DNA of 22,954 nucleotides from Chloroflexota bacterium. Its GTDB lineage: Bacteria; Chloroflexota; Ktedonobacteria; Ktedonobacterales; Ktedonobacteraceae. Position 1 is the stretch's first letter; each line of letters begins with the position of its first letter. The stretch is taken from assembly GCA_005879655.1 (NCBI GenBank), contig VBJK01000122.1, positions 1 through 22,954 on the forward strand, given 5' to 3'. Of this stretch, positions 6,677 through 15,667 are shown piece by piece. Position numbers and translations under genes: made by a program. The notes below the pieces were generated by a model. It worked only from the letters and a program-made list of their open reading frames with translations, did no database searches and had not been told where the DNA came from.

Positions 6677-8125
6677 CTAGAGGTTACTGCCGTCGTTGGC
6701 GTTGACAAACTGTGGGAGAACTAGTGCCAGGCTAGAAGCGATCAGCGTACCAACTCCGGTTGGCGCGTCCCAACTAACAACGGCGTTAAAACCATCCACA
6801 AAGACAAGGTTGTTGTTGTCATCCTTGAAGAGGAAGGGATTGTTCCCCGACTGAATGTCATGGAATGTTTGTGCATAAACGATCGCAATCTGGTTAATAC
6901 GATAGAGAGCGTTATTGAGGAAGCCCAGTCTCTTACCAGCAACCTGGTCAAAAAGGGCGGCAATACCCGCAACGGCAGGTGCTCCCAGGCTAGTACCACC
7001 AACAGTGACCAGCAATGTTTGATTAGGCATTTGCGAGCCTGCAACAACCGGGACACCAGTCAACGGGTCGGCATCAAACGAGAGGTCAGAGACTCCCCTG
7101 GCGGTCCCTGGAACGCTCTGTTGATAATCTGGCTTGCGAAAAATATGACTGAAACCACCTCCGGTCGCACCATTGCCCTGATCAGCCTCATTCCACACAG
7201 TCTCCGATTTATAGGTGCCAGTCTTTCTTTCAGCCAGCAATGTCGTTCCCCCGACGCTTGTCACCAGGGGATCACTGGCTGGATAAATTACCCCTTGTGT
7301 TAGGGTTACGATATTGCCGTTGACATCACAATCACCGGCAGCCGAGCCACTATCGCCAGCTGAGGCGAGCACCGTCTGTTCCTGAGTTCTGGCCTGTTGG
7401 AAACTCGCATGCATCTGCTGCCTTACAGTGGCATCAAAACACTGCTCTCCAAGCCCTAAACTCATAGAGATAACATCACCAATATTCTGCTTGACGGCAA
7501 ATTGTAACGCATTGGCTATTTGCACCAATGAATTGTCTTTCGCTTCTATCACAGTGATAGCGGCATCTGGTGCCATAGCGTGTGCCCATTGGACATCTAG
7601 CGCGGCCTCGGTCGCAAAACCGTTCTGTCCTGCATCTTTGAAGTCAAAAGGCACGCTACCGAAAGGCGCGAAAATGGTCACTTGTGTATCTGGCAACCCA
7701 AATAGTTTATCAAATATTTGTAGATCTTTCTGTAGCGTGGGGTACTGGAATGCCTCGATCAGGGTAATACTGCGACCTTTCCCAGTCGTACCGGCGTTAA
7801 GCAGCGACTGTACTCCATATGCCTGACGCATTTCCTGTGGCGTATAGCAGATCGGCGCTACCGTACTCCTCAGACATGCCAGTAACTCGGATGCAACTGG
7901 TGTCTTTGTAGTTGCAATGTTGACCGACTGTGCCCACATAGGGCGTAACGTCAGGATACTACGCAGAGTTGTAATGCTCTGAGCATTGCTTATAGGTCCA
8001 TTTGCAGCACTCACATTTTTTGGTAGATGCACTATTCCAGTTCCAAATAGGATACTGAGAATGATTGTGCTTATGACAAGGGTAGTAGGCAGGAGATAAA
8101 GGATATATCTCCCTGGCTTTTGCAT
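6677..8125 (-). CDS. Secreted or membrane-anchored S53 (sedolisin) family serine-carboxyl peptidase
   Basis: An acid-acting endopeptidase family with a Ser-Glu-Asp triad. It has 482 residues from ATG 8125, with AAAGGT about 9 bases upstream. Residues 7-30 are hydrophobic after a lysine and arginine, so a signal peptide or anchor is likely. The catalytic domain starts near 94 (YTPQEMRQAYGV). E173 and D177 lie in ATEAALDVQWAHAM, the oxyanion Asp is D258 in ASAGDSGS, and the nucleophile S379 lies in GGTSLGAP. The calcium site is formed by FHDIQSGNN (421-429) and WDAPTGVGT (452-460). Sedolisins usually carry a prodomain of roughly 180 residues. Only about 60 residues separate the hydrophobic segment from the catalytic domain here, so activation may differ. 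Ends convergent with glpX across the inverted repeat. Confidence 0.92.
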   Translation of the reverse strand: MQKPGRYILYLLPTTLVISTIILSILFGTGIVHLPKNVSAANGPISNAQSITTLRSILTLRPMWAQSVNIATTKTPVASELLACLRSTVAPICYTPQEMRQAYGVQSLLNAGTTGKGRSITLIEAFQYPTLQKDLQIFDKLFGLPDTQVTIFAPFGSVPFDFKDAGQNGFATEAALDVQWAHAMAPDAAITVIEAKDNSLVQIANALQFAVKQNIGDVISMSLGLGEQCFDATVRQQMHASFQQARTQEQTVLASAGDSGSAAGDCDVNGNIVTLTQGVIYPASDPLVTSVGGTTLLAERKTGTYKSETVWNEADQGNGATGGGFSHIFRKPDYQQSVPGTARGVSDLSFDADPLTGVPVVAGSQMPNQTLLVTVGGTSLGAPAVAGIAALFDQVAGKRLGFLNNALYRINQIAIVYAQTFHDIQSGNNPFLFKDDNNNLVFVDGFNAVVSWDAPTGVGTLIASSLALVLPQFVNANDGSNL

Positions 8126-9138
8126 AGTTTTTTACCTTTCATATAGAAGCTTTCACCATAATCATATATTAGCATATTTTACTTTTTTCCTGCTTTATGT
8201 ATATATTACTGTGGCTAAATAGTACTGAATGAGGTAGACACTAGTGGATAGTTAGCTGCTCTAACACGCAAATTCTGTTCTACCTCTTCCAATACTCATA
8301 GGATAGACAAACATCGTTACTTGACTTACCGGAGTTTATGGAAGTCTTGCATCGGCTCCTCATGAGGAGTAAGCCACCCATTTCTCCTCATGAGGAAGGC
8401 AAGACTTCTAGCTGCTATAAGGGTTGCCCACCATCTCCACAAAACTTATATTTGCCCGGTGGCAATCTGCCACCACAATCTCCACAATAGGACAGGCTTG
8501 TTTCCCCCTGTATTGCATAGCGCTTGCAACCGCGACCGAATTTTCGCGCGCCGTCGTCCAAGGTCATGCCCATCGAGGTTCATCTCGCCCCCGATCACTG
8601 GTGGTAAAAACTCGCAGGGTATCCTACTCCTCCAGTAACGACTTGGCCGCACATTTGTGCAGAATGCCAACGTGGCAATGGAGGGGGAATTTTCTCGTTG
8701 ATCATGGCTGTCCAACCATCTTGTACATTTGTTCATTTACAGCTCCCATGCTAGTCGATCAAGACTTTGTCAATGCCTCTTATGCACTCTTCTATACAGC
8801 ATAATCAGACTAATTCACAAAACCACATTTTTTTTCGCGGGGTAACGATAAAAAATATTGTTAACGCAGTAGTACTTCAATACGCGCCATACGCCAATGA
8901 TCTACTCTTTATAGCAAACGGGCTTTAATCTTGAAATGCGCGATAAAGAAGTTCAGCAAAGCTATTTCCTGCATCAACCTATCTACCGCTAAAGAATATC
9001 ATTTCTCAGTAGTCCGGTAAACGACAAGAGCTTGACAACTACTAGACAACTTAAGGCGAAATGCGCAGGCTTAACGTGCGCAAGAAAAAATGGAGGATCG
9101 GTCAGAACAAGAGCCGGTAGCCCAAAAATAGCTCTGCT
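8126..9138. other. About 1 kb without a recognised gene, between the dehydrogenase and S53 peptidase genes
   Basis: The stretch lies upstream of the S53 gene, so it should hold its promoter, though I could not pick a convincing one. It contains the nested palindrome at 8341-8408 and a perfect 7-bp hairpin GGTGGCA/TGCCACC at 8458-8474. Open frames at 8390-8804 on both strands have no ribosome site, no recognisable motif and unnatural composition. They may be decayed coding DNA, but I could not identify a parent gene. The segment 8805-9030 is AT-rich with nothing I can name. Confidence 0.5.
8341..8408. promoter_or_regulatory. Nested palindrome with two near-identical operator-like sites
   Basis: An outer inverted repeat, GAAGTCTTGC (8341-8350) with GCAAGACTTC (8399-8408), encloses two palindromes: CTCCTCATGAGGAG (8356-8369) and TCCTCATGAGGA (8385-8396). 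The two cores are 28 bp apart centre to centre, just under three helical turns. This resembles paired sites for a dimeric regulator, and the S53 peptidase start lies about 215 bp away on the minus strand. It could equally be a small mobile palindrome. Confidence 0.5.
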
Positions 9139-10146
9139 TTATAACTTGAGTAATTTCTCGATCACGGCATCCGCGACCTGCGAAGTGCCAACCGCATACT
9201 TCCCCACAGCAATGACCTGGGTAAGTGCCTTCTCAAGGCGACTTGCCGCATCGCGCTCGCCCAGATGACGCAACATCATGACCCCAGAAAACATCATCGC
9301 CATAGGATTGACTTTGTTCTGTCCAGCATACTTTGGTGCACTGCCGTGAACCGGCTCAAAAACAGCGTACTGACTGCCAATATTTGCACCAGGAGCGACC
9401 CCCAGACCACCAATCAGCCCCGCCGATAAGTCAGAGATAATATCACCATAGAGATTGGGCAAGACTAACACATCATACTGCTCAGGTTTTTGCACTAATT
9501 GCATACACATATTATCTACAATACGATCTTCATATTGGATGTCAGGATATTCTTTGGCAACTTCATGAGCAGTGGATAAAAACAGGCCATCCGACAGCCT
9601 CATAATGTTCGCCTTATGCACCGCTGTCACCTTACGGCGGCTATTAACGCGAGCATACTCAAAGGCAAACTTGACGATGCGCCGTGTGGCCATCACAGAA
9701 ATGTATTTCATACTCATGGCAGAGTCAGCATCGAGATGTAACCCAGAGGTACGGGCAATCAAGTCAAGAATCTCTTCGTACTCAGGAGTACCGCGCTGGA
9801 ACTCAATACCAGTATACAGATCCTCTGTATTCTCGCGCACAATCACCAGATCGATGTTTTCATAGCGAGAGCGCAAACCACGATAGGTCTTGGCTGGGCG
9901 CAGATTGGCATAGAGATCGAGCTGCTTACGCAAGGCGACATTCGCACTACGCTGACCTTTGCCAACCGGAGTCGTCAAGGGTCCCTTCAATCCTACCTTC
10001 GTACGCTTAATCGACTCAATGACATCTCTCGGCAAGACTGTTCCACATCTTTCTAGCACTCCCACCCCTGCTTGACGCACGTCCCAGTCAAACTTGGTAC
10101 CAGTGGCCTCAAGAACTCGTCGTGTAGCTTCAGTAATTTGCGGCAT
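9139..10146 (-). CDS. Isocitrate dehydrogenase-type (NAD-dependent) beta-decarboxylating dehydrogenase, N-terminus missing
   Basis: The family oxidatively decarboxylates isocitrate, isopropylmalate or homoisocitrate. Features favouring isocitrate dehydrogenase are QRSANVALRKQLDLYANLRP (phosphate-site S-x-N and LR), RENTEDLYTGIEF, KVTAVHKANIMRLSDGLF, EDRIVDNMCMQLVQKP, LPNLYGDIISDL and FEPVHGSAPKYAGQNKVNP. It has 335 residues from ATG 10146, which has GGAGGAGG immediately upstream. A TTG at 10158 is also in frame. The protein starts at MPQITEATRRVLEATG, which aligns to the region just after IPGDGIGPE in relatives. That first strand and cofactor loop is absent. An in-frame stop lies at 10177-10179, and no frame upstream encodes it. 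Either the enzyme is defective or this lineage uses an unusual start. It lies 91 bp downstream of topA on the same strand. Confidence 0.85.
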   Translation of the reverse strand: MPQITEATRRVLEATGTKFDWDVRQAGVGVLERCGTVLPRDVIESIKRTKVGLKGPLTTPVGKGQRSANVALRKQLDLYANLRPAKTYRGLRSRYENIDLVIVRENTEDLYTGIEFQRGTPEYEEILDLIARTSGLHLDADSAMSMKYISVMATRRIVKFAFEYARVNSRRKVTAVHKANIMRLSDGLFLSTAHEVAKEYPDIQYEDRIVDNMCMQLVQKPEQYDVLVLPNLYGDIISDLSAGLIGGLGVAPGANIGSQYAVFEPVHGSAPKYAGQNKVNPMAMMFSGVMMLRHLGERDAASRLEKALTQVIAVGKYAVGTSQVADAVIEKLLKL

Positions 10147-10237
10147 GTCCTCCTCCAAATAAATACAGAAATCAGCTCAATTTAGGAGAATACTTATAGT
10201 ATATCACATTATTGAGCAGCCGTTCTGCTTTTGCCTA

Positions 10238-12733
10238 TTAATTAGCCGCTTTCGCCCCCCTTTTACGAGTAGCTGTGGTCTTTGTTGTCGTATTCTTTTT
10301 GGCCGCTGCCTTGCTAGTACTCGTTGTACGGCTACTCTTTCCACTAGCAACTTCAGTGGTTGCTCGCTTGGTGGAGCGCCGTTTCGGCCCTACGACCGTT
10401 TCGGGTACATTCTCTTCTTTCTCGACCACTGCCACAGCGGCCTTAGTGCGTGTTGTGCTACGGCGTGTTCCCGTAGATGCAGCAACCTCACCATCTGACT
10501 CATTGCCTGCCGTCGCCTTTTTGCCTGTCGTCTGAGCTGCTTTACGTTCTTGCTGAGGTTTCTCTTCAGCATTGCGTTGAGGAATGACCACTTCGGCGTA
10601 ACAGACAGGTTCTTGCCCTACCTTCGGCACAACCATCAAGCCGCCACACTTGGGACAAAGATCGGGCACTGGACGCTCCCAGATGGCAAAATTGCACGTT
10701 GGATAGTTCACGCATCCGTAGAATAAGCGCTTCTTTTGTCGCGTTTTACGCTCGACCAAATCCCCGTGACAGGTAGCACAGAATGCACCAGTCTTATTGA
10801 CCTCAGAGCGGCGGTAACGGCACTCAGGGAAGCCTGAACAGGAGATAAAGCGACCGAAACGTCCCGTACGTATTACTAGACCACGCCCACAATCTGGACA
10901 CTGCTCATCAATCTCTTCGACCGGCTTCTGCACACGGTTCATCTCGGCTTCGGCTTTTTCCATCGTCACCTTGAAGTTGCCATAGAAGCCATGCAGGAAC
11001 TCTGTCCACGAATGTCGTCCTTCTTCCACATCATCCAGCTTGCGCTCCATATCAGCCGTGAAGCTTGTATCCACAATATCGGGAAAATGCTTGTTCATGA
11101 CCTCATTGACCGTTATACCAAGCCATGTGGGCACAAAGCGCCGTTGCTCCTGATCCACGTAACCGCGATCCTGGATGGTGCTAATAATGGGCACATACGT
11201 GCTTGGACGGCCAATGCCTTGTTCTTCTAGCTCTTTGATCAAGCTCGCTTCAGTAAAGCGCGGTGGTGGCTGCGTAAAATGTTGTTCTGGCTTCAAACCG
11301 TGCAGGTCCAACGCTTCATCTACCTGCATCTGCGGCAACATTTTTTCATCTTCCTCACGCGGCCAGACGGCATAAAAACCCTGAAATTTCAGATGAGATC
11401 CTGTAGCACGGAAGATATACTGTTTCGCCACAATATCTACACGTACAGTATCAAAGACCGCCGGTGCCATAAAACTCGCCACAAAACGCCGCCAGATCAG
11501 ATCGTACAACTTAAACTGGTCCGCCGTCACATGCGCCTTAATACTTTGCGGTGTTAAGGCCACGTCAGTCGGACGAATAGCCTCATGGGCATCCTGTGTC
11601 GTCGCTTTGGCCTTACCTGTACGCCCAGCACCAACATATGGTTGACCATACTGCTGAGCGATAAAGCCTTTCACCATCTTCTGCGCCTCATCCGAGATAC
11701 GGGTAGAGTCCGTACGCATATAGGTAATGAGACCTTGATGACCGCGTTCACCAATTTCAATACCCTCATACAACTGCTGTGCCAAACTCATCGTCTTCTT
11801 CGGCTTAAAGTAGAGACGCACAGAAGCATCCTGCTGCATAGTACTGGTGGTATAAGGCAGATACGGCTGACGACGCTGCTCGCGCTCCTCATATTTCAGC
11901 ACACGGTAGCTCGCACCCTGTAAGTCCGCAAGGATGGCATCGCTCTCCTCTTTGGAAGAGATTTTAATGCGTCCCTTCTCTTTTTTCAGCTCTTTGGCCC
12001 CATTCTGCTCATCAGTAGGAACAGCTCCTTCGCCATTTTGCCCATTTGCCTCCTCACCCTCGCCAGAGAGCACATCGTTAAGGGACGTTATATCTTTCAG
12101 GCGCGTGATTAAGATGGCCTCAAAGCGTTCTTTCTGTTTCTGCTTGCCGAGCGTGGCCGTAATACTCCAATACTCTTCCGGCACAAAAGCCTGGATCTCC
12201 GCCTCACGATCACAAATTAAGCGCAGCGCCACCGATTGCACACGTCCCGCGCTAGTTCCTGACTGAATACGCCGCCAGAGCAGTGGGCTAATCTTATAAC
12301 CAACCAGACGATCTAGCACACGGCGCGCCTGTTGCGCATTGAACAGGTCTTCATTAATCTGGCGCGGCTTCTTGATCGCATCCTGAACGGCCTTCTTTGT
12401 AATTTCATGGAAGACAGCGCGGTGAGGATTGTTCAGGCCCAGAATATTTTTCAACGACCAAGCAATAAACTCGCCTTCACGATCAGGGTCAGGAGCCAGA
12501 AACACTTCGTCAGCACGTTGAGATGCTGCCTTTAAATCCTCAATGAGCTTATCTTTATTTTCAATGACCTCATATCGCGGTGCAAAGTTCTTGCGCGTAT
12601 CAACGCCAAGCCCCTTTTTTGGCAGATCAATAATATGCCCCATTGAGGCACGCACCTCGAAATCGCGACCGAGAAACTTCTCAATCGTCTTTGCTTTTGC
12701 GGGCGACTCCACAATCACCAATTTTTTTGCCAT
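10238..12733 (-). CDS. topA: DNA topoisomerase I (type IA) with zinc ribbons and a basic C-terminal tail
   Basis: Relaxes negatively supercoiled DNA by single-strand passage. It has 831 residues from ATG 12733, with MAKKLVIVESPAKAKTIEKF as expected for the family. A TTG at 12748 is less likely. The Toprim metal residues are E9 and D82-x-D84-x-E86. The nucleophile is Y338 in GLITYMRTDSTRIS. DAHEAIRPTD and FTEASLIKELEEQGIGRPSTY are further core signatures. A hydrophilic insert rich in Glu, Gly and Asn spans about 223-254. Zinc ribbons are C612/C615/C632/C638 and C652/C655/C674/C680. A third repeat has only C693/C696/C711. Residues from about 720 to 831 form a Lys/Ala/Thr/Arg/Ser-rich, probably disordered tail, like the DNA-binding tails of actinobacterial TopA. 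It is transcribed divergently from murT. Confidence 0.95.
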   Translation of the reverse strand: MAKKLVIVESPAKAKTIEKFLGRDFEVRASMGHIIDLPKKGLGVDTRKNFAPRYEVIENKDKLIEDLKAASQRADEVFLAPDPDREGEFIAWSLKNILGLNNPHRAVFHEITKKAVQDAIKKPRQINEDLFNAQQARRVLDRLVGYKISPLLWRRIQSGTSAGRVQSVALRLICDREAEIQAFVPEEYWSITATLGKQKQKERFEAILITRLKDITSLNDVLSGEGEEANGQNGEGAVPTDEQNGAKELKKEKGRIKISSKEESDAILADLQGASYRVLKYEEREQRRQPYLPYTTSTMQQDASVRLYFKPKKTMSLAQQLYEGIEIGERGHQGLITYMRTDSTRISDEAQKMVKGFIAQQYGQPYVGAGRTGKAKATTQDAHEAIRPTDVALTPQSIKAHVTADQFKLYDLIWRRFVASFMAPAVFDTVRVDIVAKQYIFRATGSHLKFQGFYAVWPREEDEKMLPQMQVDEALDLHGLKPEQHFTQPPPRFTEASLIKELEEQGIGRPSTYVPIISTIQDRGYVDQEQRRFVPTWLGITVNEVMNKHFPDIVDTSFTADMERKLDDVEEGRHSWTEFLHGFYGNFKVTMEKAEAEMNRVQKPVEEIDEQCPDCGRGLVIRTGRFGRFISCSGFPECRYRRSEVNKTGAFCATCHGDLVERKTRQKKRLFYGCVNYPTCNFAIWERPVPDLCPKCGGLMVVPKVGQEPVCYAEVVIPQRNAEEKPQQERKAAQTTGKKATAGNESDGEVAASTGTRRSTTRTKAAVAVVEKEENVPETVVGPKRRSTKRATTEVASGKSSRTTSTSKAAAKKNTTTKTTATRKRGAKAAN

Positions 12734-12839
12734 CGGCTCGTTCCCCAAACTTTATTACTTACAAGTACCAGTAGCACTAAACTTAACTCTAGCGCATTGT
12801 TACTTCTGAAACTCGTTTCTACCTGAGAATTATTCCCAA

Positions 12840-12868
12840 AGCATAGAATAGCACAGGATTGCAAGTAA
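12840..12868 (-). promoter_or_regulatory. Candidate sigma-70-type promoter for topA
   Basis: On the minus strand TTACTT (12863-12868) is followed after exactly 17 bases by TATGCT (12840-12845), about 107 bases before the topA start. The -10 hexamer equals that of the murT promoter on the opposite strand. This is a pattern match only. Confidence 0.45.
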
Positions 12869-12966
12869 CTCTCTCTGAGATCCGCAACTAGCTGAGATAA
12901 TTGCAGAATACCATACGCAGAGCACTGTTCAGCGTAAGTGTACGTAATGGTTCATCACAAGATAGC

Positions 12967-12995
12967 TTGACCCGCTGGGGCTTGCGTGCTATGCT
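12967..12995 (+). promoter_or_regulatory. Candidate sigma-70-type promoter for murT-gatD
   Basis: TTGACC (12967-12972), a 17-base spacer and TATGCT (12990-12995), about 66 bases before the murT ATG. It is one of the clearest matches to -35/-10 consensus spacing in the window and is well placed for the operon. Confidence 0.6.
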
Positions 12996-13061
12996 GCAAC
13001 CATCCATTATGATATCAACTATCCAAAATAATAATACAAGCTCTGACCTGTGAGGAATAGC

Positions 13062-14741
13062 ATGCGAAAAAGTAAATCATCTCAACCAACTGCGCAAGAA
13101 GCAAGCGACGCATCACAAGAGCGCAAGATGAATCGCACGCCAGACAAACAGCCCGCGAGCAAAACGTCGATCAGCCAGGGTCAGCCCAGACACTCCCATC
13201 CAATCCGTGCTGGTTTAGCTGTCGTAGCGGGACGCACCGTGGGTGCGCTGAGCCGCCGCCTACATCTTGGCGGCGGAACCAGCATCGTAGGCATCGTGGC
13301 CCAGCGTATGTATCCTGAAATTGTGGAACACTTGGCAACCCAACTAGAACACGGTAGCGTGATAGTCACAGGAACCAATGGGAAAACAACCACAAGCAGC
13401 TTTATCGCCGCCATCATGAAAGATGCTGGTCTGAGCGTATGGCACAATCGTGAAGGCTCTAACCTTATGCGTGGTATTGCCAGCTCGCTCGTCATTCGTG
13501 CTCACCCCAACGGACGGTTAAAACGCTCTGGGCGTGCCATCTCTATTCTCGAAGTAGACGAGGCAACATTGCCTCAAGCCGTTCATGCTGTTGTACCACG
13601 CGTTGCCGTTTTCACTAACCTTTTCCGCGATCAGCTTGACCGCTATGGCGAGGTTGATAGTGTGACAACACGCTGGCAACAGGCCATTGCGATGCTGCCA
13701 CCTGAAACAACGCTGATCCTAAATGCGGACGATCCCACCACGGCACAGTTAGGCGCAAATTTTCGGGGCAAGGTACTCTACTACGGGATTGACGATCTCT
13801 CGCTCGACCTACAAACTCAAGAACAGACAACACAAAGACATCAAGTCATCGATACACGCAGCTGCTCCAACTGTGGCAACGACTATCTCTACCAAGCTCG
13901 TTTCTACAGCCACATGGGACACTACACTTGCACCCATTGCGAGCAACGGCGTCCTCAACCCGATGTACGGGCGCTCACTATCCACTCAGACAGCTTTGAC
14001 AGACAACGACTCACGATTGCAACTAAGGAAAATCAGCAAAGAGAGGTCGTTCTTCCTTTGCCCGGACTTTATAATATATATAACGCACTCGCAGCTGTTA
14101 CGGCTGTCACGGCACTCAACGTAGATTGGGAACCCATCACTACCGGCATAGAACAATCCAAACCCGTCTTCGGACGCGGCGAACGTATTCAGATGGAAGG
14201 CAGAACAGTTCGCTTACTACTGGCCAAGAACCCAACCGGTTTCAATGAGGTATTGAGAACGTTGTTTGCCAATGAGACGCCACAACATGTGCTCTTTGTT
14301 CTTAACGACAATACTGCCGATGGACGAGACGTTTCCTGGATCTGGGATGTTGACTTTGAACGAGCTGTTGGCAATACGCGCACACTTGTATTAGCAGGTA
14401 CCCGTGCACGCGACCTAGCACTTCGACTGAAATACGCAGGAATAGCACAGGAGAACATGACCATTATTCCTAATGCGCCACTGAAAATACAAAAACAGGC
14501 TATCATGCGAGAAGAACGCACAGCTGGCGCAAAGAAGCAGCGACGACTAACAGCGAAAGTGATAGAATCAAAGCTACCGGATGCGTACGGAGTCAAAAAG
14601 GCCATACTCACGGCAGTAGCACAAACCCCGGTAGGGGAAACTTTATTTGTTGTTCCAACGTATACAGGTTTACTAGAAATACATCGTGAACTAGAACAAC
14701 GCGGCTTGACGCCACATTTTTGGGAAGGAAGAGACGCATGA
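13062..14741 (+). CDS. murT: Lipid II isoglutaminyl synthase, MurT subunit
   Basis: With GatD, MurT amidates the alpha-carboxyl of D-Glu in lipid II stem peptides, using ammonia from glutamine. It has 559 residues from ATG 13062, preceded by TGAGGA at about 6 bases. A GTG at 13050 is in frame but lacks a site. The Mur ligase P-loop GTNGKTTT is at 104-111. EVDEATLPQ and TNLFRDQLDRYGE are Mur ligase middle-domain motifs. The Cys4 zinc ribbon specific to MurT is C268/C271/C290/C293. The C-terminal DUF1727 domain has LLLAKNPTGFNEVLR and the catalytic-region motif ADGRDVSWIWD (419-429). A hydrophilic extension of about 45 residues rich in Ser, Gln and Lys precedes the usual start of the family. 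The stop overlaps the gatD start (ATGA). Confidence 0.95.
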   Translation: MRKSKSSQPTAQEASDASQERKMNRTPDKQPASKTSISQGQPRHSHPIRAGLAVVAGRTVGALSRRLHLGGGTSIVGIVAQRMYPEIVEHLATQLEHGSVIVTGTNGKTTTSSFIAAIMKDAGLSVWHNREGSNLMRGIASSLVIRAHPNGRLKRSGRAISILEVDEATLPQAVHAVVPRVAVFTNLFRDQLDRYGEVDSVTTRWQQAIAMLPPETTLILNADDPTTAQLGANFRGKVLYYGIDDLSLDLQTQEQTTQRHQVIDTRSCSNCGNDYLYQARFYSHMGHYTCTHCEQRRPQPDVRALTIHSDSFDRQRLTIATKENQQREVVLPLPGLYNIYNALAAVTAVTALNVDWEPITTGIEQSKPVFGRGERIQMEGRTVRLLLAKNPTGFNEVLRTLFANETPQHVLFVLNDNTADGRDVSWIWDVDFERAVGNTRTLVLAGTRARDLALRLKYAGIAQENMTIIPNAPLKIQKQAIMREERTAGAKKQRRLTAKVIESKLPDAYGVKKAILTAVAQTPVGETLFVVPTYTGLLEIHRELEQRGLTPHFWEGRDA

Positions 14742-15646
14742 CGCACGATTTCGTCAAGCCTCTCACGCTTACACTCGGACATTTGTATCCTGATCAACTT
14801 AATCTCTATGGGGACCGAGGCAATATTCTGACGCTACGCCGTCGCTGCCAGCAGCGCGGTATAGAGTTACGCGTTGTGGGACTAGGAATTGGAGATGCGC
14901 TGGCTCCCGATGAGTATGATATGTTGTTTATTGGTGGTGGACAGGATAGAGAACAGGCCCCAGTAGCTCAGGATCTATACGAGATGAAAGGGATTGGCTT
15001 ATGGGCGTCTATTGAGGATGATATACCAGTACTGGCCGTCTGCGGCGGCTATCAGTTGTTAGCACACTACTATCGGCCAGCAGACGGGCCAGAAATGCGT
15101 GGGCTTGGTGTCTTTGACGCATGGACTATCCATGAAGGCCCACGCACACCTCGTTGTATCGGCGATATAGCCATTGATTGGAACGGTACCACCCTCGTCG
15201 GCTTTGAGAACCATGGTGGTCGTACCTATTTAGGGACCGCTAAGCCGTTAGGGAAAGTGTTAAAAGGTTTTGGCAATAATGCTACGGATCATAGCGAAGG
15301 AGCTATCTATCGCAACGCCTATGGCACCTATATGCATGGCTCCCTCTTGCCTAAAAATCCCCATTTTGCCGATCATCTGATTACACTCGCCCTACAACAT
15401 AAATATGCAGCTGGACAGACACTTGCTCTCATGGACCAGCCCGTACCACTCAACGGCCACATCCATGCCGAGAGCACAAGCCATATATCTATCCCATTAG
15501 CAGCGACAGAGCAGAAACCGTTGGAGTTGCTAGAACGTCTTATCCCTTTGGATGATACGTTAGAGTGGGAGGCTCATGCCTTCATACTAGAACGTCTTGG
15601 ACTCAACAATGCAGCGATAGCGGCACTAAGAGCGCATACCAAGTAA
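14738..15646 (+). CDS. gatD: Lipid II isoglutaminyl synthase, GatD glutaminase subunit
   Basis: A class I glutamine amidotransferase (CobB/CobQ-like) that hydrolyses glutamine and passes ammonia to MurT. It has 302 residues from ATG 14738, which overlaps the murT stop by 4 bases; GGAAGGAAGAG lies upstream. N-terminal LGHLYPDQLNLYGDRGNI and FIGGGQDREQ are typical. The nucleophile is C102 in VLAVCGGYQLL and the catalytic histidine is H200 in YGTYMHGSLLPKNP. FENHGGRTYLG is also characteristic. After about residue 235 the protein carries an extension of roughly 60 residues beyond the usual GatD length of about 240, ending in a predicted helical segment (EWEAHAFILERLGL). The overlap with murT implies translational coupling, consistent with a one-to-one complex. 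Confidence 0.94.
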   Translation: MTHDFVKPLTLTLGHLYPDQLNLYGDRGNILTLRRRCQQRGIELRVVGLGIGDALAPDEYDMLFIGGGQDREQAPVAQDLYEMKGIGLWASIEDDIPVLAVCGGYQLLAHYYRPADGPEMRGLGVFDAWTIHEGPRTPRCIGDIAIDWNGTTLVGFENHGGRTYLGTAKPLGKVLKGFGNNATDHSEGAIYRNAYGTYMHGSLLPKNPHFADHLITLALQHKYAAGQTLALMDQPVPLNGHIHAESTSHISIPLAATEQKPLELLERLIPLDDTLEWEAHAFILERLGLNNAAIAALRAHTK

Positions 15647-15667
15647 CCACTACCGAGGAAAGGCACT

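Noticed and set aside
8268..8284. AAATTCTGTTCTAC resembles half of the 3888-3904 palindrome (AAATTCTGTTGTAC)
   Set aside because: The second site is not palindromic, and one 13-of-14 match in an AT-rich spacer is not enough to claim a shared operator.
8390..8804. Open frames of 82, 96 and 126 codons on both strands
   Set aside because: No ribosome site, no domain motif and biased composition. They overlap each other in opposite directions, and none resembles a known family.
10275..10535. Hydrophobic 86-residue frame opposite the topA tail, resembling a membrane protein
   Set aside because: It is the reverse reading of the Lys/Thr/Ala-rich topA tail, which automatically gives Val/Leu/Phe-rich sequence.
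14189..14797. 202-codon frame on the minus strand
   Set aside because: It lies opposite the conserved C-terminal domain of MurT and has no independent family signature.
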